Shown: positions 49,144 to 59,497 of the stretch, in pieces
How the letters are laid out: every line of letters starts with the position of its first letter
How positions within the stretch are numbered: position 1 is the stretch's first letter
Assembly: GCF_045062745.1 (NCBI RefSeq)
Contig: NZ_JBJGED010000034.1
Span: 1-64,000, forward strand
Source: Paenibacillus_AA sp045062745
GTDB taxonomy: Bacteria > Bacillota > Bacilli > Paenibacillales > NBRC-103111
Length of the DNA stretch: 64,000 nt
Direction: 5' to 3'
Program-made: the position numbers and the translations under genes
Notes under the pieces: model-generated
The model's database searches: none
Seen by the model: only the letters and a program-made list of their open reading frames with translations
What the model was told of the DNA's origin: nothing

Positions 49144-52100
49144 CTACGTATCGAGCGTGAAGTTGCAGATGCCGATCATGTTGTCGTCCCCGTCATCCGC
49201 ATACACCCGGATCGCGTAATTCCCGTCCGGCAAGCTGAGGCTGTTCAAGGATACGCTCCAGTAGGCCGTACCGCTGTTATACGTGGTGTTATTGTACACT
49301 GGAGTGGAACTCGTTGCTCCGTTCGACAGGTTGATGTACTGACCGGAGCCGTTCTGCAGCGTAACGGTGACGCCGGTCACATACGGATTACCATCAGGGT
49401 CGAGTGCAATTCCCCTGAACTCCGCAGGCATGGTCGTGACCGTAATTTGCTGGCCTCCTTCGCCCCGATCGAGCGGACTCGTCACCCCCACGATGACATT
49501 GCCCGTCGTATTTTGCGTGGGAGGAGCGCCGGTGTAGCTGCCGAACAAATCCTGGTACACGGCTCCCGCCTGCGGGTACTGATTGTCGCTCAGTCTGCCG
49601 TTGTAGGAGGAGGTGGCGTTCCAGTACGTCTGGTACACCACGTCGTTGGAGTCGATCCAGTTGTACATCAGCTCCATGTAGTCCGCGCTGTCCCCCGAAC
49701 CGTTGCCGCCGACTCCCCATTCGGAGTAAGCCATCTTCTTCCCGTGCGCCAAAGCGAAATCGCGATGCCAGTTCATCCCGTACGGCCGCGTCAGAGCATA
49801 CTGGAACCGCTCTTCCGGATCGGAGATGTGCGAGTAGTTCTGTTCATCATAAATATCCATGCCGATGATGTCCACATAGTTATCGCCCGGATAGGCTCCT
49901 TCCGGACCTAACGGCGGCGATCCGACGTTGAAGCACCAGTCGAAGCGGAACTTGTTCGATACCGACCGGAACGTCTTGACGAACTGTCTATAGGCGCCGA
50001 TGAAATCCTGAAGCTTCTTCTCCTGAATTTCGCCCGAGCCGGCGACGATCGTCCACGGGAACCAACCCCCGTTGAACTCCCAAGCCGTGCGGATATAAAT
50101 TTCATCGAAATCGGCGTTACGCGACAGCAACACCTCGGCTGCCCGTTTGTATCGGGCGTTGTAAACGCCTTTGGCAGCGTCCTCCAGGTTGGCGTACTGT
50201 CCGGTCATCGGGCGTTCATGCGGGATTAGCGGCACGGACCACAAAATCCGGTTGCTCAGCTGCCCCCACACGGCACTGCCCGACGCCCACGATATGCTGT
50301 TATTGAAGTCGGTCCAGCTCGCGTCGCCGCCGTAACCGAGGAAAGCGACATCGTTCCGTCCGAGCCAGCCCATGAACTGATTGGCGCCCGACACGCTGTT
50401 TCCTACGTAAGCTCCGATGATTGTCGGAGCGTCCGGCATGTCGGTGTAGCTGGAATCGTACGTCTTCCGCGGTACCACTTTGATATAGTCCAAATTAAAC
50501 GGCGTCACTCCCGCATTGCTCCGTACCGACACTTGAGCACCTGCAGGGATGTCGACATAGACGCTCTGCTCGTAATACGCGTTCTGCCCACTCATCGCGC
50601 CGGAAGCCGCGAAGGAAATATCTTTAACATGCGTGCCGTTCACGTAAAGGCTGCCGCTGCCGCTGCTCGTCGCCGCATAGCCAATGGCCAGCTCGTCGAT
50701 CGCCATTGCATTCGTGAAAGTGACCTGGGCACCGCTCGCCGTGACGCCGACAGCATTGCCGCCGGATGCATAAGGATCCGCGTACGACGTCGCGCCCCCT
50801 CCCAGGGTAAGGCTTTCGGCTTCATACTGGTAGTAGATGCGCAGCAGATCGAAACCGATGGCCGTGTCGCCGCTGTCGTACTGCAGCTTCACGGTCGCCC
50901 CGGGCGCAATGGAGATCGGCATGCTCAGCTCCGCGTAAGCGCCCGAAGTGTTCGCCAGCGTAATATTGCCGGCGTCGCTCCCGTTCACATACAGGCTGAT
51001 CGTGCCTGCCGCTTGCGACGAATAGCGGAGATTCAGCTTGTTGCCCCCGTCTGCACCGGTAAACTGGACGCTTTCGCTAACTGCATTGAGATCGATCACT
51101 TTGCCGTCCGACGCAGGCGAATGGGTGCGGAGCGTCGCACCTCCGGCTAACAGTCCCCATTCCGCTTCATACGTGGACCAGGCCCCCTTGTAGTAGGGCT
51201 TCGCCGGCGGAGCCGGGATCGGGTCGATGGCCGGACGCACGATAAAGTAAGGCGACTTTACTTCATTCCATCTCGTATTGCCTCCTTCGAACGACGGGTT
51301 CAAGATGAGATTAGACCCGCCGCCCTGCGCGTTCAAAGAGAAGTCGTCGATGTACAGCGCCCCTTCGCCCGTTACTGTGGTCTGAATTTGCAGGACGATC
51401 GCCGTGTTAGAGCCCGAGTTGAACGAGAACGAGACTTGCTGCCATGTATTGTTGGCGGCAACCGATGCACTCGACCCGATCATCGTTGCCCAGTTCGTCG
51501 TGTTCGCCACGAGCTTGATGCCGCTAACCCCTTTGATCCAAGCGGATACATTATAAACGGTGTTAGTCTGCAAGCCCTGTACGACCTGATGCGGCCCGGA
51601 CCAAAGCCCGCTGCCTTCCGAGACGTAACGCATCGCCCACGAGCCGGTGTGCGTATTCGGGTCCTGCGGCGGCGGTACGTAATCTTCCTCGTCGATCACG
51701 ATGTCGTCTACCAAGAACGTGCCGCTCTGGAACCGGTATGTCGAAACTCCGAACTCGGCGATATCGCTGACAGCGTTCATTAGAGCAACGCCGCTCGCCA
51801 TTGGGACTCCATTAATCTCCACGTCGTAAACCTGTGCAGACATATCGATTTCCACGCGAATGTCGTACCATTGGTTGGCGGTGTAGTTCTGCAGAGTACT
51901 ATGCGTATTGTCCGGCAGTTTGCGAGCCAGCCTGTTCTGGTCGAACGCAAGCTCGACCGCCTTTACTCCGTTGCTGTCCCGCAGCGTGAACCAGGCCGAC
52001 CCGGTCGTCTGCTGGGCCAATATGCGCATTTCCATAGAAACGTCATCTGTCAGTGGCGTGAAACCGACTTTAGCTTCGTTCGTAACGGAGTTGGCGTTTT

Positions 52101-53178
52101 CGGTCGTGCTCAAATACCGGTTGCCCCCGCTATCGGCCGCTACCGTCACGGCATTCGCGCCGGTGGTGGCCGTCCACCCCGCTGGTAGCTGACCGACGGT
52201 AGTGCCCTGGAAATCCTCCGAATACACGGCCGCTGTCGGGATCAATAACGAAGCGCTCAGCACGGCCGTACCTTGAGCGGCACCCGTCGCCGCAACCGGT
52301 ATTACCTCGAAGAACAAATACTGTCCCTCATCTCCGGCCGTCACGGTATACGTTTGCGATGTGGCGCCGCTAATGGCGATTTTGTTCGAGCCATTGGCCA
52401 ATGTCCCCCGATACCATTGGAACGTTGTCGCACCTTCTGCGTCCGACTCCGCATCAGTGTACGCGTATTGGCCGGTCAGCGTCATACCCGGTTCGGGCGA
52501 GCCCGCGATCATGACATTGGACGCCTGCGGCACCGCATTCTCTCCACTGATTTCGATATCGTCCACCCGGAACGTGCCGCTCTGATACCGGTACGTCGAG
52601 AAGTCGAATTGCGCAACGTCGGCAACCGTGTTCATCAGCGGTGCATTGGCAGCGTACGAAACCCCATCGATCGCGACATCGTAATTCTGTGCTGCCAAAT
52701 CGATATCCACGCGAATGGCGTACCACTGGTTCGCGGTGTAGGTACGCAGCTGGCTGTGCGTGTTGTTCGGCAGCTTGCGCGCCAACCGATTCTGGTCGAA
52801 CGCAAGCTCGACCGCCTTGTTCCCGCTGCTGTCCCGCAGCGTGAACCACGCCGTCCCGGTCGTCTGCTGGGCCAATATGCGCATTTCCGCCGTGACCGTC
52901 GAGGAGACCGGAGAGAAGCTCACGCTGGCCACATTCGACGTGTTGTTGGCGTTCTCCGTCGATGCCAAATACCGATTACCGGTACCGTCTTCGACGACGC
53001 CGACCAAATTGGCGCCTGTACTGGCCGTCCAGCCATCCGGCACTTGACCGACGCTCGTGTCTTCGAAGTCTTCCGCGTACACTACAACGATAGCCGCCTT
53101 CGCCGCCTTTTCCCAGAACGGAACGACGGATGCGAACATCAGCGCAGTCAACAACAGGATGGATAACGTTTTTTTCAT
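49144..53178 (-). CDS. Secreted modular glycoside hydrolase, GH26-like
   Basis: 1344 residues; signal peptide about 1-28. Order: ConA/LamG-like domain 1 (33-213), Ig-like (215-312), ConA-like domain 2 (318-497, about 70% like domain 1), CBM4/9-like (505-630), two CBM6/35-like domains (668-783, 785-903), catalytic (beta/alpha)8 domain (918-1215), C-terminal Ig-like domain (1227-1344). The catalytic domain shows 'IYIRTAWEFNGGWFPWTIVA' with likely acid/base Glu1034 and 'HGKKMAYSEWGVGGNG' with likely nucleophile Glu1153, as in GH26 mannanases and related enzymes. Activity (mannan, beta-1,3-xylan or other) is not decided by sequence. AAGAGGTG precedes the ATG. Confidence 0.85.
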   Translation of the reverse strand: MKKTLSILLLTALMFASVVPFWEKAAKAAIVVVYAEDFEDTSVGQVPDGWTASTGANLVGVVEDGTGNRYLASTENANNTSNVASVSFSPVSSTVTAEMRILAQQTTGTAWFTLRDSSGNKAVELAFDQNRLARKLPNNTHSQLRTYTANQWYAIRVDIDLAAQNYDVAIDGVSYAANAPLMNTVADVAQFDFSTYRYQSGTFRVDDIEISGENAVPQASNVMIAGSPEPGMTLTGQYAYTDAESDAEGATTFQWYRGTLANGSNKIAISGATSQTYTVTAGDEGQYLFFEVIPVAATGAAQGTAVLSASLLIPTAAVYSEDFQGTTVGQLPAGWTATTGANAVTVAADSGGNRYLSTTENANSVTNEAKVGFTPLTDDVSMEMRILAQQTTGSAWFTLRDSNGVKAVELAFDQNRLARKLPDNTHSTLQNYTANQWYDIRVEIDMSAQVYDVEINGVPMASGVALMNAVSDIAEFGVSTYRFQSGTFLVDDIVIDEEDYVPPPQDPNTHTGSWAMRYVSEGSGLWSGPHQVVQGLQTNTVYNVSAWIKGVSGIKLVANTTNWATMIGSSASVAANNTWQQVSFSFNSGSNTAIVLQIQTTVTGEGALYIDDFSLNAQGGGSNLILNPSFEGGNTRWNEVKSPYFIVRPAIDPIPAPPAKPYYKGAWSTYEAEWGLLAGGATLRTHSPASDGKVIDLNAVSESVQFTGADGGNKLNLRYSSQAAGTISLYVNGSDAGNITLANTSGAYAELSMPISIAPGATVKLQYDSGDTAIGFDLLRIYYQYEAESLTLGGGATSYADPYASGGNAVGVTASGAQVTFTNAMAIDELAIGYAATSSGSGSLYVNGTHVKDISFAASGAMSGQNAYYEQSVYVDIPAGAQVSVRSNAGVTPFNLDYIKVVPRKTYDSSYTDMPDAPTIIGAYVGNSVSGANQFMGWLGRNDVAFLGYGGDASWTDFNNSISWASGSAVWGQLSNRILWSVPLIPHERPMTGQYANLEDAAKGVYNARYKRAAEVLLSRNADFDEIYIRTAWEFNGGWFPWTIVAGSGEIQEKKLQDFIGAYRQFVKTFRSVSNKFRFDWCFNVGSPPLGPEGAYPGDNYVDIIGMDIYDEQNYSHISDPEERFQYALTRPYGMNWHRDFALAHGKKMAYSEWGVGGNGSGDSADYMELMYNWIDSNDVVYQTYWNATSSYNGRLSDNQYPQAGAVYQDLFGSYTGAPPTQNTTGNVIVGVTSPLDRGEGGQQITVTTMPAEFRGIALDPDGNPYVTGVTVTLQNGSGQYINLSNGATSSTPVYNNTTYNSGTAYWSVSLNSLSLPDGNYAIRVYADDGDDNMIGICNFTLDT

Positions 53179-53437
53179 AAGAACACCTCTTTCACACGTA
53201 ATTAGATGGATGATCCCTTTTTCTTCCGCCTATGCAGCCCCTTCCCGTACCGGCCGTTCACTCTCATCTCCCTCCGTCATGTCGATTGGATGCTGCGTTC
53301 CCCCCTTTCCCTCTTCACTGTCTTCATTAAATCAACTGACCGCCGTCTTCGGCTATTTGATAATGTGACTTTATTTATGGAAAAGGTGACTCAAATGCGC
53401 TCGCCTCGGGCTAGTGTGCAAAGATCAAAGCGTAACT
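53179..53437. other. Upstream region of the GH26-like gene
   Basis: Non-coding bases between two minus-strand genes. It contains the purine-rich leader of the GH26-like gene (AAAGAGGTG ribosome site). I see no confident promoter pair, operator or riboswitch. Confidence 0.4.
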
Positions 53438-53487
53438 AAAAAAGAAGGTGTCCCGACAACCATAATTGGCTGAAGGAACCCTTCTTT
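53438..53487 (-). terminator. Rho-independent terminator of the HupE-like gene
   Basis: Imperfect arms AGAAGGGTTCC and GGGACACCTTCT around a 20-base loop, followed by TTTTTT on the minus strand. Confidence 0.7.
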
Positions 53488-53521
53488 CACCTTTTATCGG
53501 TGTTCGACAATTGGAACCGCC

Positions 53522-54679
53522 TCACAACACCGTCCGCTCCACAAACCATACCAGCCCTACCGCGGCGATCAGCCCGGAGACGGCGTAGGCGGCGGTGCGG
53601 TACCGAGCGGTGCGGCTGGCCAGAAGGAGCAGCGGCAGCAGAACGGCAAGCACTGTGAGCTGACCGAGCTCGACGCCGAGGTTGAACGAGAACAAAGACA
53701 ACAGATAGCGGTCGCCGAGCGAGCCTTGCAGCACTTGGGCGAAGCCGAAGCCGTGGATCAAGCCGAAGCCGAGCGCCACGGCCCACCGCCACTGGAGCTG
53801 CTTGTTCCATAGGTTTTCGACGGCTACATACACGATGCTGAGCGCGATCAATGGCTCGACGATGCGGGGCGGTATGCTGACGAGATCCAACGCGGCGACC
53901 GCGATCGTCACGCTGTGCCCGATCGTAAAGGCCGTTATGATCTTTACATAGTTGCGCACCGGCTGCCTCAGCAGGATGAGTGCGGCGATAAAGAGCAAGT
54001 GGTCGTAGCCGGTCCAGATATGCTCGATGCCGAGACGGACGTATGCCGTGAAGGTCATCACCCAGGCAGGCACCGTCAGCTTCGTGGTGACCCGATGGCC
54101 CGCCGTAGCCGCTGCTCGGTCCTCGGCCGTGCGGTTCCCGGCCTTGAAGATGATGTCCGTCTTCGCATCGCCGGCATGCAGCGTCGCGAAATTCTGATGC
54201 TGCGGATCCAGATCGTCGAAGAAGAAGTTGTACCGGATCGTATAGGTATCGACGGGGTCGTTGAATGCATAGTGAAGGTTCATATAGAGATAGGAAGTAC
54301 CCTGCCGCTTCTGCAGCGAGATGTCCGTTAACTTGGGAGTTCCCGTCTTGCCGTTGTTTCGTACCTCGAGATAGCGGGTGACCATAGGCAGCAGGTCCTT
54401 TTCCGTCCACCCTACCTTTTCGCCGGAAGCTTTCGATTCGCTCCCGCCTCCCAGCACGAAGACGCCGTCGGAGTGGCTGTCAACCCACTGCGCCACTTCG
54501 GCCGGATCAAGATACAGCTTATAATCGATGGCATGATCCGCCACCTGAATATCCGAATAGCCGACGGTCGACATGTGCGCCAAGGCGCCTTGCGGTAGAA
54601 CGATAACCAGCAGAGCCGCAATGCCCCATACCGTCAGGAGCTTGCGGACGGCAGGCGTTTTGTTAAGCCAAGCCAACAT
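53522..54679 (-). CDS. HupE/UreJ-family membrane protein with N-terminal extracytoplasmic domain
   Basis: 385 residues from the ATG at 54679, preceded by GGAGGG. Signal or first membrane helix about 12-35 (ending ALAHMST). Then a ~165-residue beta-rich extracytoplasmic domain ('GYSDIQVADHAIDYKLYLDP', 'TYTIRYNFFFDDLDPQHQNF'). From about 205 there are six membrane helices with the HupE_UreJ motifs 'GIEHIWTGYDHLLFIAALIL', 'FTIGHSVTIAVAAL', 'GLIHGFGFAQVLQ', 'FNLGVELGQL'. The conserved His and Asp in these helices suggest metal (Ni/Co) or cation handling. It ends 104 bases after the metallophosphoesterase gene, and may be cotranscribed with it. Confidence 0.87.
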   Translation of the reverse strand: MLAWLNKTPAVRKLLTVWGIAALLVIVLPQGALAHMSTVGYSDIQVADHAIDYKLYLDPAEVAQWVDSHSDGVFVLGGGSESKASGEKVGWTEKDLLPMVTRYLEVRNNGKTGTPKLTDISLQKRQGTSYLYMNLHYAFNDPVDTYTIRYNFFFDDLDPQHQNFATLHAGDAKTDIIFKAGNRTAEDRAAATAGHRVTTKLTVPAWVMTFTAYVRLGIEHIWTGYDHLLFIAALILLRQPVRNYVKIITAFTIGHSVTIAVAALDLVSIPPRIVEPLIALSIVYVAVENLWNKQLQWRWAVALGFGLIHGFGFAQVLQGSLGDRYLLSLFSFNLGVELGQLTVLAVLLPLLLLASRTARYRTAAYAVSGLIAAVGLVWFVERTVL

Positions 54680-54783
54680 ATCCGTACCCTCCGAATCAAG
54701 CAATTTGGAAGGCGGCGGGCGAAAGCGGTCCGCCAAGACCGCTTCCCCCCCTGCCTGCCTCGTTACCATCACTTTCTAAGTCG

Positions 54784-57700
54784 TTACTTCCTGGAGTTTC
54801 CCGGCTTTTCCATCCGGAATCGCCAGACGTCGGACCCCCGGCTTCCGCCGAAGCCGTCATTCACGGTCACGTACCAGCTGAACTCCTTATCCCACGGCAG
54901 GGACTTCCAGTCTTCGCTGGCCGTCGTTCCGCTCTTCACCTTCTGGCGGGCGCCTATGACCTTTTTCGTGTACACATTGACACCGATATAATCGGTTGCG
55001 ACTTGCTTCTCCACCGGACGCGTCGGGTAGTCGATGTCGAACTCGTCCTTGCCCGGCTCGTCGTAGAAGTTCTCGTCATTCAGATACGGCGAATACGTAT
55101 TGACATGAATCTTCTGGTTGTCGAGGTCGAACTGCAGGAACCGGATATAGCCCGATCCGCCCTGACGTCCCGACTGGTAATCCGCAAGCATCTCCACAAT
55201 GGTGCGGTCGCCGACGTGCTTGACATTATAGGCCGCTCCGTGGAAATGGCCGCACAGCACCATGAACACATTGTTGTTCTTCGCTACGATTTCATCCCAA
55301 ATCTTTTGCCCGTACCCGTCCGCTCCATAAGCTCCGCTCGGCGAAATGTAGGAGTGGGTCGCCAGGATCGCGTAACGGTTAGGATATTTCTTCAGAATAT
55401 CGTTCGCCCACTTCACCGTCTCCTCCCGAATGTCCCAGCCCAGGTACATGACGATGAAGTCTTGTCCGTTCTGGGAGACCAGGTCGTAATGATCCCGGTT
55501 ATTGTTCAGATCGTCGCCGTAGGTTGGCTGATTCTCGAACCGGCTTCGGCCGAAGTACTTATAGTACTCCTTGTAATCCGCCTCGGCGAAATGCACGTCA
55601 TGGTTGCCCGCCACGACGCCGTACGGCATGCCTGCGTCATCCAGCAGCTTCATGCTGTCGCTTGCCGCCTTCCACTCGTCCGGCCGGTCCCAGTCGTCGA
55701 TCAGGTCGCCCGTATGAATCGAGTAGATAATCTTCTTCTCTTCCTTCTGGTCCACGATATATTGCATCATGGATTTGTAAATTTCGGGGTACGAATCCGA
55801 ATAGTACTGCGTATCGCTGACCCAGGCGAATGTGAAGTCCACATCGTCCGGAGACGGGAACAGGTCTTGAATCAGCACATGAAGCACGCGATCCTTTACC
55901 ATGTCTCCGGCGTTGACCTTTGCTTTCAGTTCGAAATCCTTGTCGCCGTTGCCCGAAGCCGCCCATACCCATTTCTTGGTCTTGTAGTTCCACGTATACA
56001 TGGTCACTTGGCGGCCCGGCAGCGAGTGTCCGTTCCAGGTGACTTCCACCTCGTCATCCGCCGCGGGATCTTCCTCCAGCGTAAAATCGAACCGATGATA
56101 CGGGAACTGCCCCGGAGAATCGGTCACGAAATACTTGCCGTCCTGCTCCTTCACGTTGGCGATGGCATCGGCCGAGAACGGCGTCTCTCCTTCGGGTGCC
56201 AGCTCCAGCGGCGGCTCGCGGTCGGTCGAATTCGAGTAGGCATGGATCGCGGAAGCGGAGGCTCCGGCGAAATCGTATTTATACGCCTGATAGAACGTCA
56301 CGTCCATCGCATCGCCGTTCGGATCGGTCAACTGGACGCTCAGGTCCGCTTTATGCCCGTCGCGAACCGTCATGTCCTTGGAAGGCTGCGGGTTCGAAGG
56401 CTGGTCGGGACGATCATTGGTCGTGTCGAAGGAAACCGATCGTGTCGTCGTATTTCCTGCGCGGTCCTTCACCGTTACAGCGAACGTATGGGTGCCCTTC
56501 TCCAGATCTTTCTTGGCGGGAAGCTCAACGGCTTGTCCGTCCAACTCTGCGGTGATCTCTTGCACGCCGGACGTGCTGTCGGCTGCGTCGGCCTCCAGGG
56601 TTACCGGCCCTTTGTACGATTTGCCATCCTCTACACCCAGACGATGGATGACCGGAGCCGTATTGTCGACGACGGCTTTCGTTTCGACCCGATGACCGGC
56701 CGTGTCCGTCAAGCCGAAGAGGTGCTCTCCGTCCTGCAGCTCCTGCGTATTTACGGTGGCGGATACCGCCGTGAAGGAATCAGCCGGCATTTGGATCGTG
56801 TAATGAACCTGCGGCAGCGCATCTTTCAATTGAATGCGTGCGGCGGGATCGGCGATCGGTTTGACGACGCCTTGATCCGATACGCTCTTGGCGGACGTGA
56901 TCGCGACATTCTCGCCGTTCCAGTTCAGAATCTGCACGTTCGCGAGCCAGAAGTCGTCGTTATTGCCCTCCAGCCCCTTCGGGTCGATTTTGTTCCCCGA
57001 TGTGATGGAGATCGTATTGTCGCCGGGCTTCAGCATTCCCTTGGGCAGTGCGAGCGTCACCTTTGTGTAATTGTTTGCCGCCGGCAGGAAGGTCACCAGC
57101 TGATCGTTGATGAACAGGCCGTTCTTGTAGCCCGGACCTTCGATGTCATGCGCGTCGAACTGAAGGTAAGCATCATGCGGCAGCGAAGACTGCGCGTCGA
57201 GCGGCTGCCCGTCGATCGACAGCGTCATGGCGCTGCCGGCGGTCTTGCTGATGCCCTCGAGCACCTGGCTTCCGCGGATGTAGGCATTCGCTTCGACATT
57301 CAGCGCCAAAGGCTCGGTCTGACGCTCGAAGGTCAGCCGCTTCGCAACACCGCCGTTATCCAGTGTCGATACGGACTGGAAGCCGTCCGAGGCGGTCAGA
57401 TAGTAGTCCATATAATCCGCGTAAATCAAATCGTAACGGGGAACGACTGCCGCATACGTATCCGTTCCGGTACGCAGCAGGTTCACCCTCTTGTACGCGG
57501 CCGCGCCGTTCCGCTTATAGAACAGGCTGACCCGCTTCACCTCGCCGGGAAGCTCGTCGGTCACCTTCACTTCCACCGTCAGCTCTGTAGAATACGACAC
57601 GGCATCCGGCTCTTCGGCGTCGGGGTCGTCCGATTCCGACGTGGCATCGCGGAAAGCCGTATCCACGATAACAGGCTTCACGGTATCTTCCGTCACTTCG

Positions 57701-59316
57701 ATCGGAGCTGCGGGTACCTGGGCGTACTGGAGGGCGCCCGGCGTCGGCTTCTGGCCGTAAGCCCGCTCTACCATCTTGTTGCTTCCGTCCCGCGGAAATT
57801 CATACACGATGCTCTTGTCGTCCATCGCCTCGTCCTGGGTTATGCTGAACCAGGCTTGCGTAATAACCCCGGCCGCGGCGTGATGAACCGGATTGGTCGC
57901 ATCGGCGGCAAGCAGGACGCGTCCTTCATCGGCGTCCGGCAAGCCGACGCCCGCCCAGAAGAGCGGCAGCACCTGAGACGCATTCAGATTCGAGCCGTAT
58001 ACCGCGTTGAAATCCGCGATCGTCTTCGTCCGGGCGGTGAAGGATTGCAGCCAGACTACCACCGTTTGCCTGGAAGGCACGATGAAATCGTCCGCAATAT
58101 CGATGGGGCTTACGCCGCCGTTGCGGTTCTCGTACACCAGCTTGTAGTCTTGGAGGTTGATGTTCCGGTCGGTGTTGTTATAGAGCTCGACGTATTCGTA
58201 ATCTTCAGCGCCGGCGTTCTGCGCCACAAGCTCCGTGATCAGAAATTCCGAAGCGGATCCCCCTCCCGCTTGTCCGATCTGGATCGTATGGAAATCGTTC
58301 GGATCCGCCGGAACGCGGGTGACGTTCACACCGTCCGAAGCCTCCAGATAATAGGCCATATAATGGGCCCCGGTCATGGCCGATTTCGGAATCGGAGCGG
58401 CGTACTCCGCATACCCGTCGCCGCCCCCCGTGCCGTACGTCATGTCGGTTACGGTAAAGTCGGCGCTGCCGTTCGCCCGATAGTAGAGCTTGACGCCGGA
58501 CACTTGCTTGTTGTCGTAGACGCGCGCCGTAACGGTCGTGTCAGCCGGCGCTTCCAGTGCCGGGATGGGCGTATGGATGAGCTGCGGAGGCGTCAGATCT
58601 ACCTCTGTATTGGGCTGCCCCGGCACTTGGGCCGCCGTTACCGATCCCGGCGTAGCCGGTTCCACACCCGCGGAGCCCATGACCATCGCTTTGCCGCCAT
58701 CTCTAGGGTAGCTATAGAAAATGCCCTTATTGGCCACTGTCTGCGCATCGTTTTGGTAAGAAGCGGTCACGATTTCATTGCCGCTCTTATCTTTTATGAC
58801 TATCGCCCTCTCGGCGCTGTTGCTCATCCCGCCGCCGCCGTCGACGCGGAACAAGTTGACATGCTCAGTCAGGCTGGTGCCGTAATTCGAATTGAAGTTG
58901 TCAGCCGGTACATTTCCGTTGACGTCGTTCATCACCCAGAACACGACGGCCGACCGGGACGGAATCGGAATATCCGAGGCAAGCGCCGGCCAAACGGTCT
59001 CGGTGCCGGCGGGATAACGGTAGACCAGATCGAAATCTTTAAAATTCATAGAGGTATCCGTGTTGTTGTAAACTTCAATGAATTCATAGCCGTCTGCACC
59101 GCTGATATTGGATGAGTCCGGAACTACTTCCGTAATCAGAAGGTTCGGAACGGAAGTGCCGGGCGCAGTTGACTCCGCGACACCGATCGAAGGTGCAAGC
59201 AAGCCGACGGCCAGTGCGATCGAAGTGATTTGGGCGATTATACGTTTTGGAAGTCTGGTAATCACGATTTCACTCACTTTCCTAATCGTTATGTAGGGAT
59301 CTGGATTAACCTTCAT
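54784..59316 (-). CDS. Large secreted lamin-tail / Ig-like / metallophosphoesterase protein
   Basis: 1510 residues from the ATG at 59316; an upstream GTG (59340) lies inside the AAGGAGGTG motif, and an internal GTG near 'VSEIVITRLPKR' is also possible. Signal peptide ends near residue 47. Two lamin-tail domains: about 55-190 ('LITEVVPDSSNISGADGYEF', 'IEVYNNTDTSMNFKDFDLVY') and 358-490 ('LITELVAQNAGAEDYEYVEL'). They alternate with Ig-like domains to about 980. A calcineurin-like phosphoesterase domain, about 1155-1410, has 'WVSDTQYYSD', 'HTGDLIDDWD', 'VVAGNHDVHF', 'ILATHSYISPSG', 'VLCGHFHGA'; the usual DxH metal motif is DTQ. Probably a cell-surface phosphoesterase; substrate unknown. Confidence 0.83.
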   Translation of the reverse strand: MKVNPDPYITIRKVSEIVITRLPKRIIAQITSIALAVGLLAPSIGVAESTAPGTSVPNLLITEVVPDSSNISGADGYEFIEVYNNTDTSMNFKDFDLVYRYPAGTETVWPALASDIPIPSRSAVVFWVMNDVNGNVPADNFNSNYGTSLTEHVNLFRVDGGGGMSNSAERAIVIKDKSGNEIVTASYQNDAQTVANKGIFYSYPRDGGKAMVMGSAGVEPATPGSVTAAQVPGQPNTEVDLTPPQLIHTPIPALEAPADTTVTARVYDNKQVSGVKLYYRANGSADFTVTDMTYGTGGGDGYAEYAAPIPKSAMTGAHYMAYYLEASDGVNVTRVPADPNDFHTIQIGQAGGGSASEFLITELVAQNAGAEDYEYVELYNNTDRNINLQDYKLVYENRNGGVSPIDIADDFIVPSRQTVVVWLQSFTARTKTIADFNAVYGSNLNASQVLPLFWAGVGLPDADEGRVLLAADATNPVHHAAAGVITQAWFSITQDEAMDDKSIVYEFPRDGSNKMVERAYGQKPTPGALQYAQVPAAPIEVTEDTVKPVIVDTAFRDATSESDDPDAEEPDAVSYSTELTVEVKVTDELPGEVKRVSLFYKRNGAAAYKRVNLLRTGTDTYAAVVPRYDLIYADYMDYYLTASDGFQSVSTLDNGGVAKRLTFERQTEPLALNVEANAYIRGSQVLEGISKTAGSAMTLSIDGQPLDAQSSLPHDAYLQFDAHDIEGPGYKNGLFINDQLVTFLPAANNYTKVTLALPKGMLKPGDNTISITSGNKIDPKGLEGNNDDFWLANVQILNWNGENVAITSAKSVSDQGVVKPIADPAARIQLKDALPQVHYTIQMPADSFTAVSATVNTQELQDGEHLFGLTDTAGHRVETKAVVDNTAPVIHRLGVEDGKSYKGPVTLEADAADSTSGVQEITAELDGQAVELPAKKDLEKGTHTFAVTVKDRAGNTTTRSVSFDTTNDRPDQPSNPQPSKDMTVRDGHKADLSVQLTDPNGDAMDVTFYQAYKYDFAGASASAIHAYSNSTDREPPLELAPEGETPFSADAIANVKEQDGKYFVTDSPGQFPYHRFDFTLEEDPAADDEVEVTWNGHSLPGRQVTMYTWNYKTKKWVWAASGNGDKDFELKAKVNAGDMVKDRVLHVLIQDLFPSPDDVDFTFAWVSDTQYYSDSYPEIYKSMMQYIVDQKEEKKIIYSIHTGDLIDDWDRPDEWKAASDSMKLLDDAGMPYGVVAGNHDVHFAEADYKEYYKYFGRSRFENQPTYGDDLNNNRDHYDLVSQNGQDFIVMYLGWDIREETVKWANDILKKYPNRYAILATHSYISPSGAYGADGYGQKIWDEIVAKNNNVFMVLCGHFHGAAYNVKHVGDRTIVEMLADYQSGRQGGSGYIRFLQFDLDNQKIHVNTYSPYLNDENFYDEPGKDEFDIDYPTRPVEKQVATDYIGVNVYTKKVIGARQKVKSGTTASEDWKSLPWDKEFSWYVTVNDGFGGSRGSDVWRFRMEKPGNSRK

Positions 59317-59497
59317 TTGGTTCGTACCGGTATGGCGCACCTCCTTAGCGGTATATCCCCACCGATGGATTCTACCGGGATGCTGCCGGAAGGGCTATTC
59401 ACACCTTCTACGATCCTTGCCGATCATTCTGAATGGACTGTTAAGAATGTGTGAAGGAGAGCACCTTGAAACGTGCAAAGCTTCTTGAAATCCGCCC

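Noticed and set aside
52273..53166. 297-codon plus-strand open frame inside the GH26-like gene
   Set aside because: Shadow frame; no similarity to known proteins and no ribosome site.
55003..59115. 1370-codon open frame on the plus strand opposite the metallophosphoesterase gene
   Set aside because: It is an antisense shadow: composition is dominated by R, V, H and I with no domain, signal peptide or ribosome site, while the minus strand has clear motifs.
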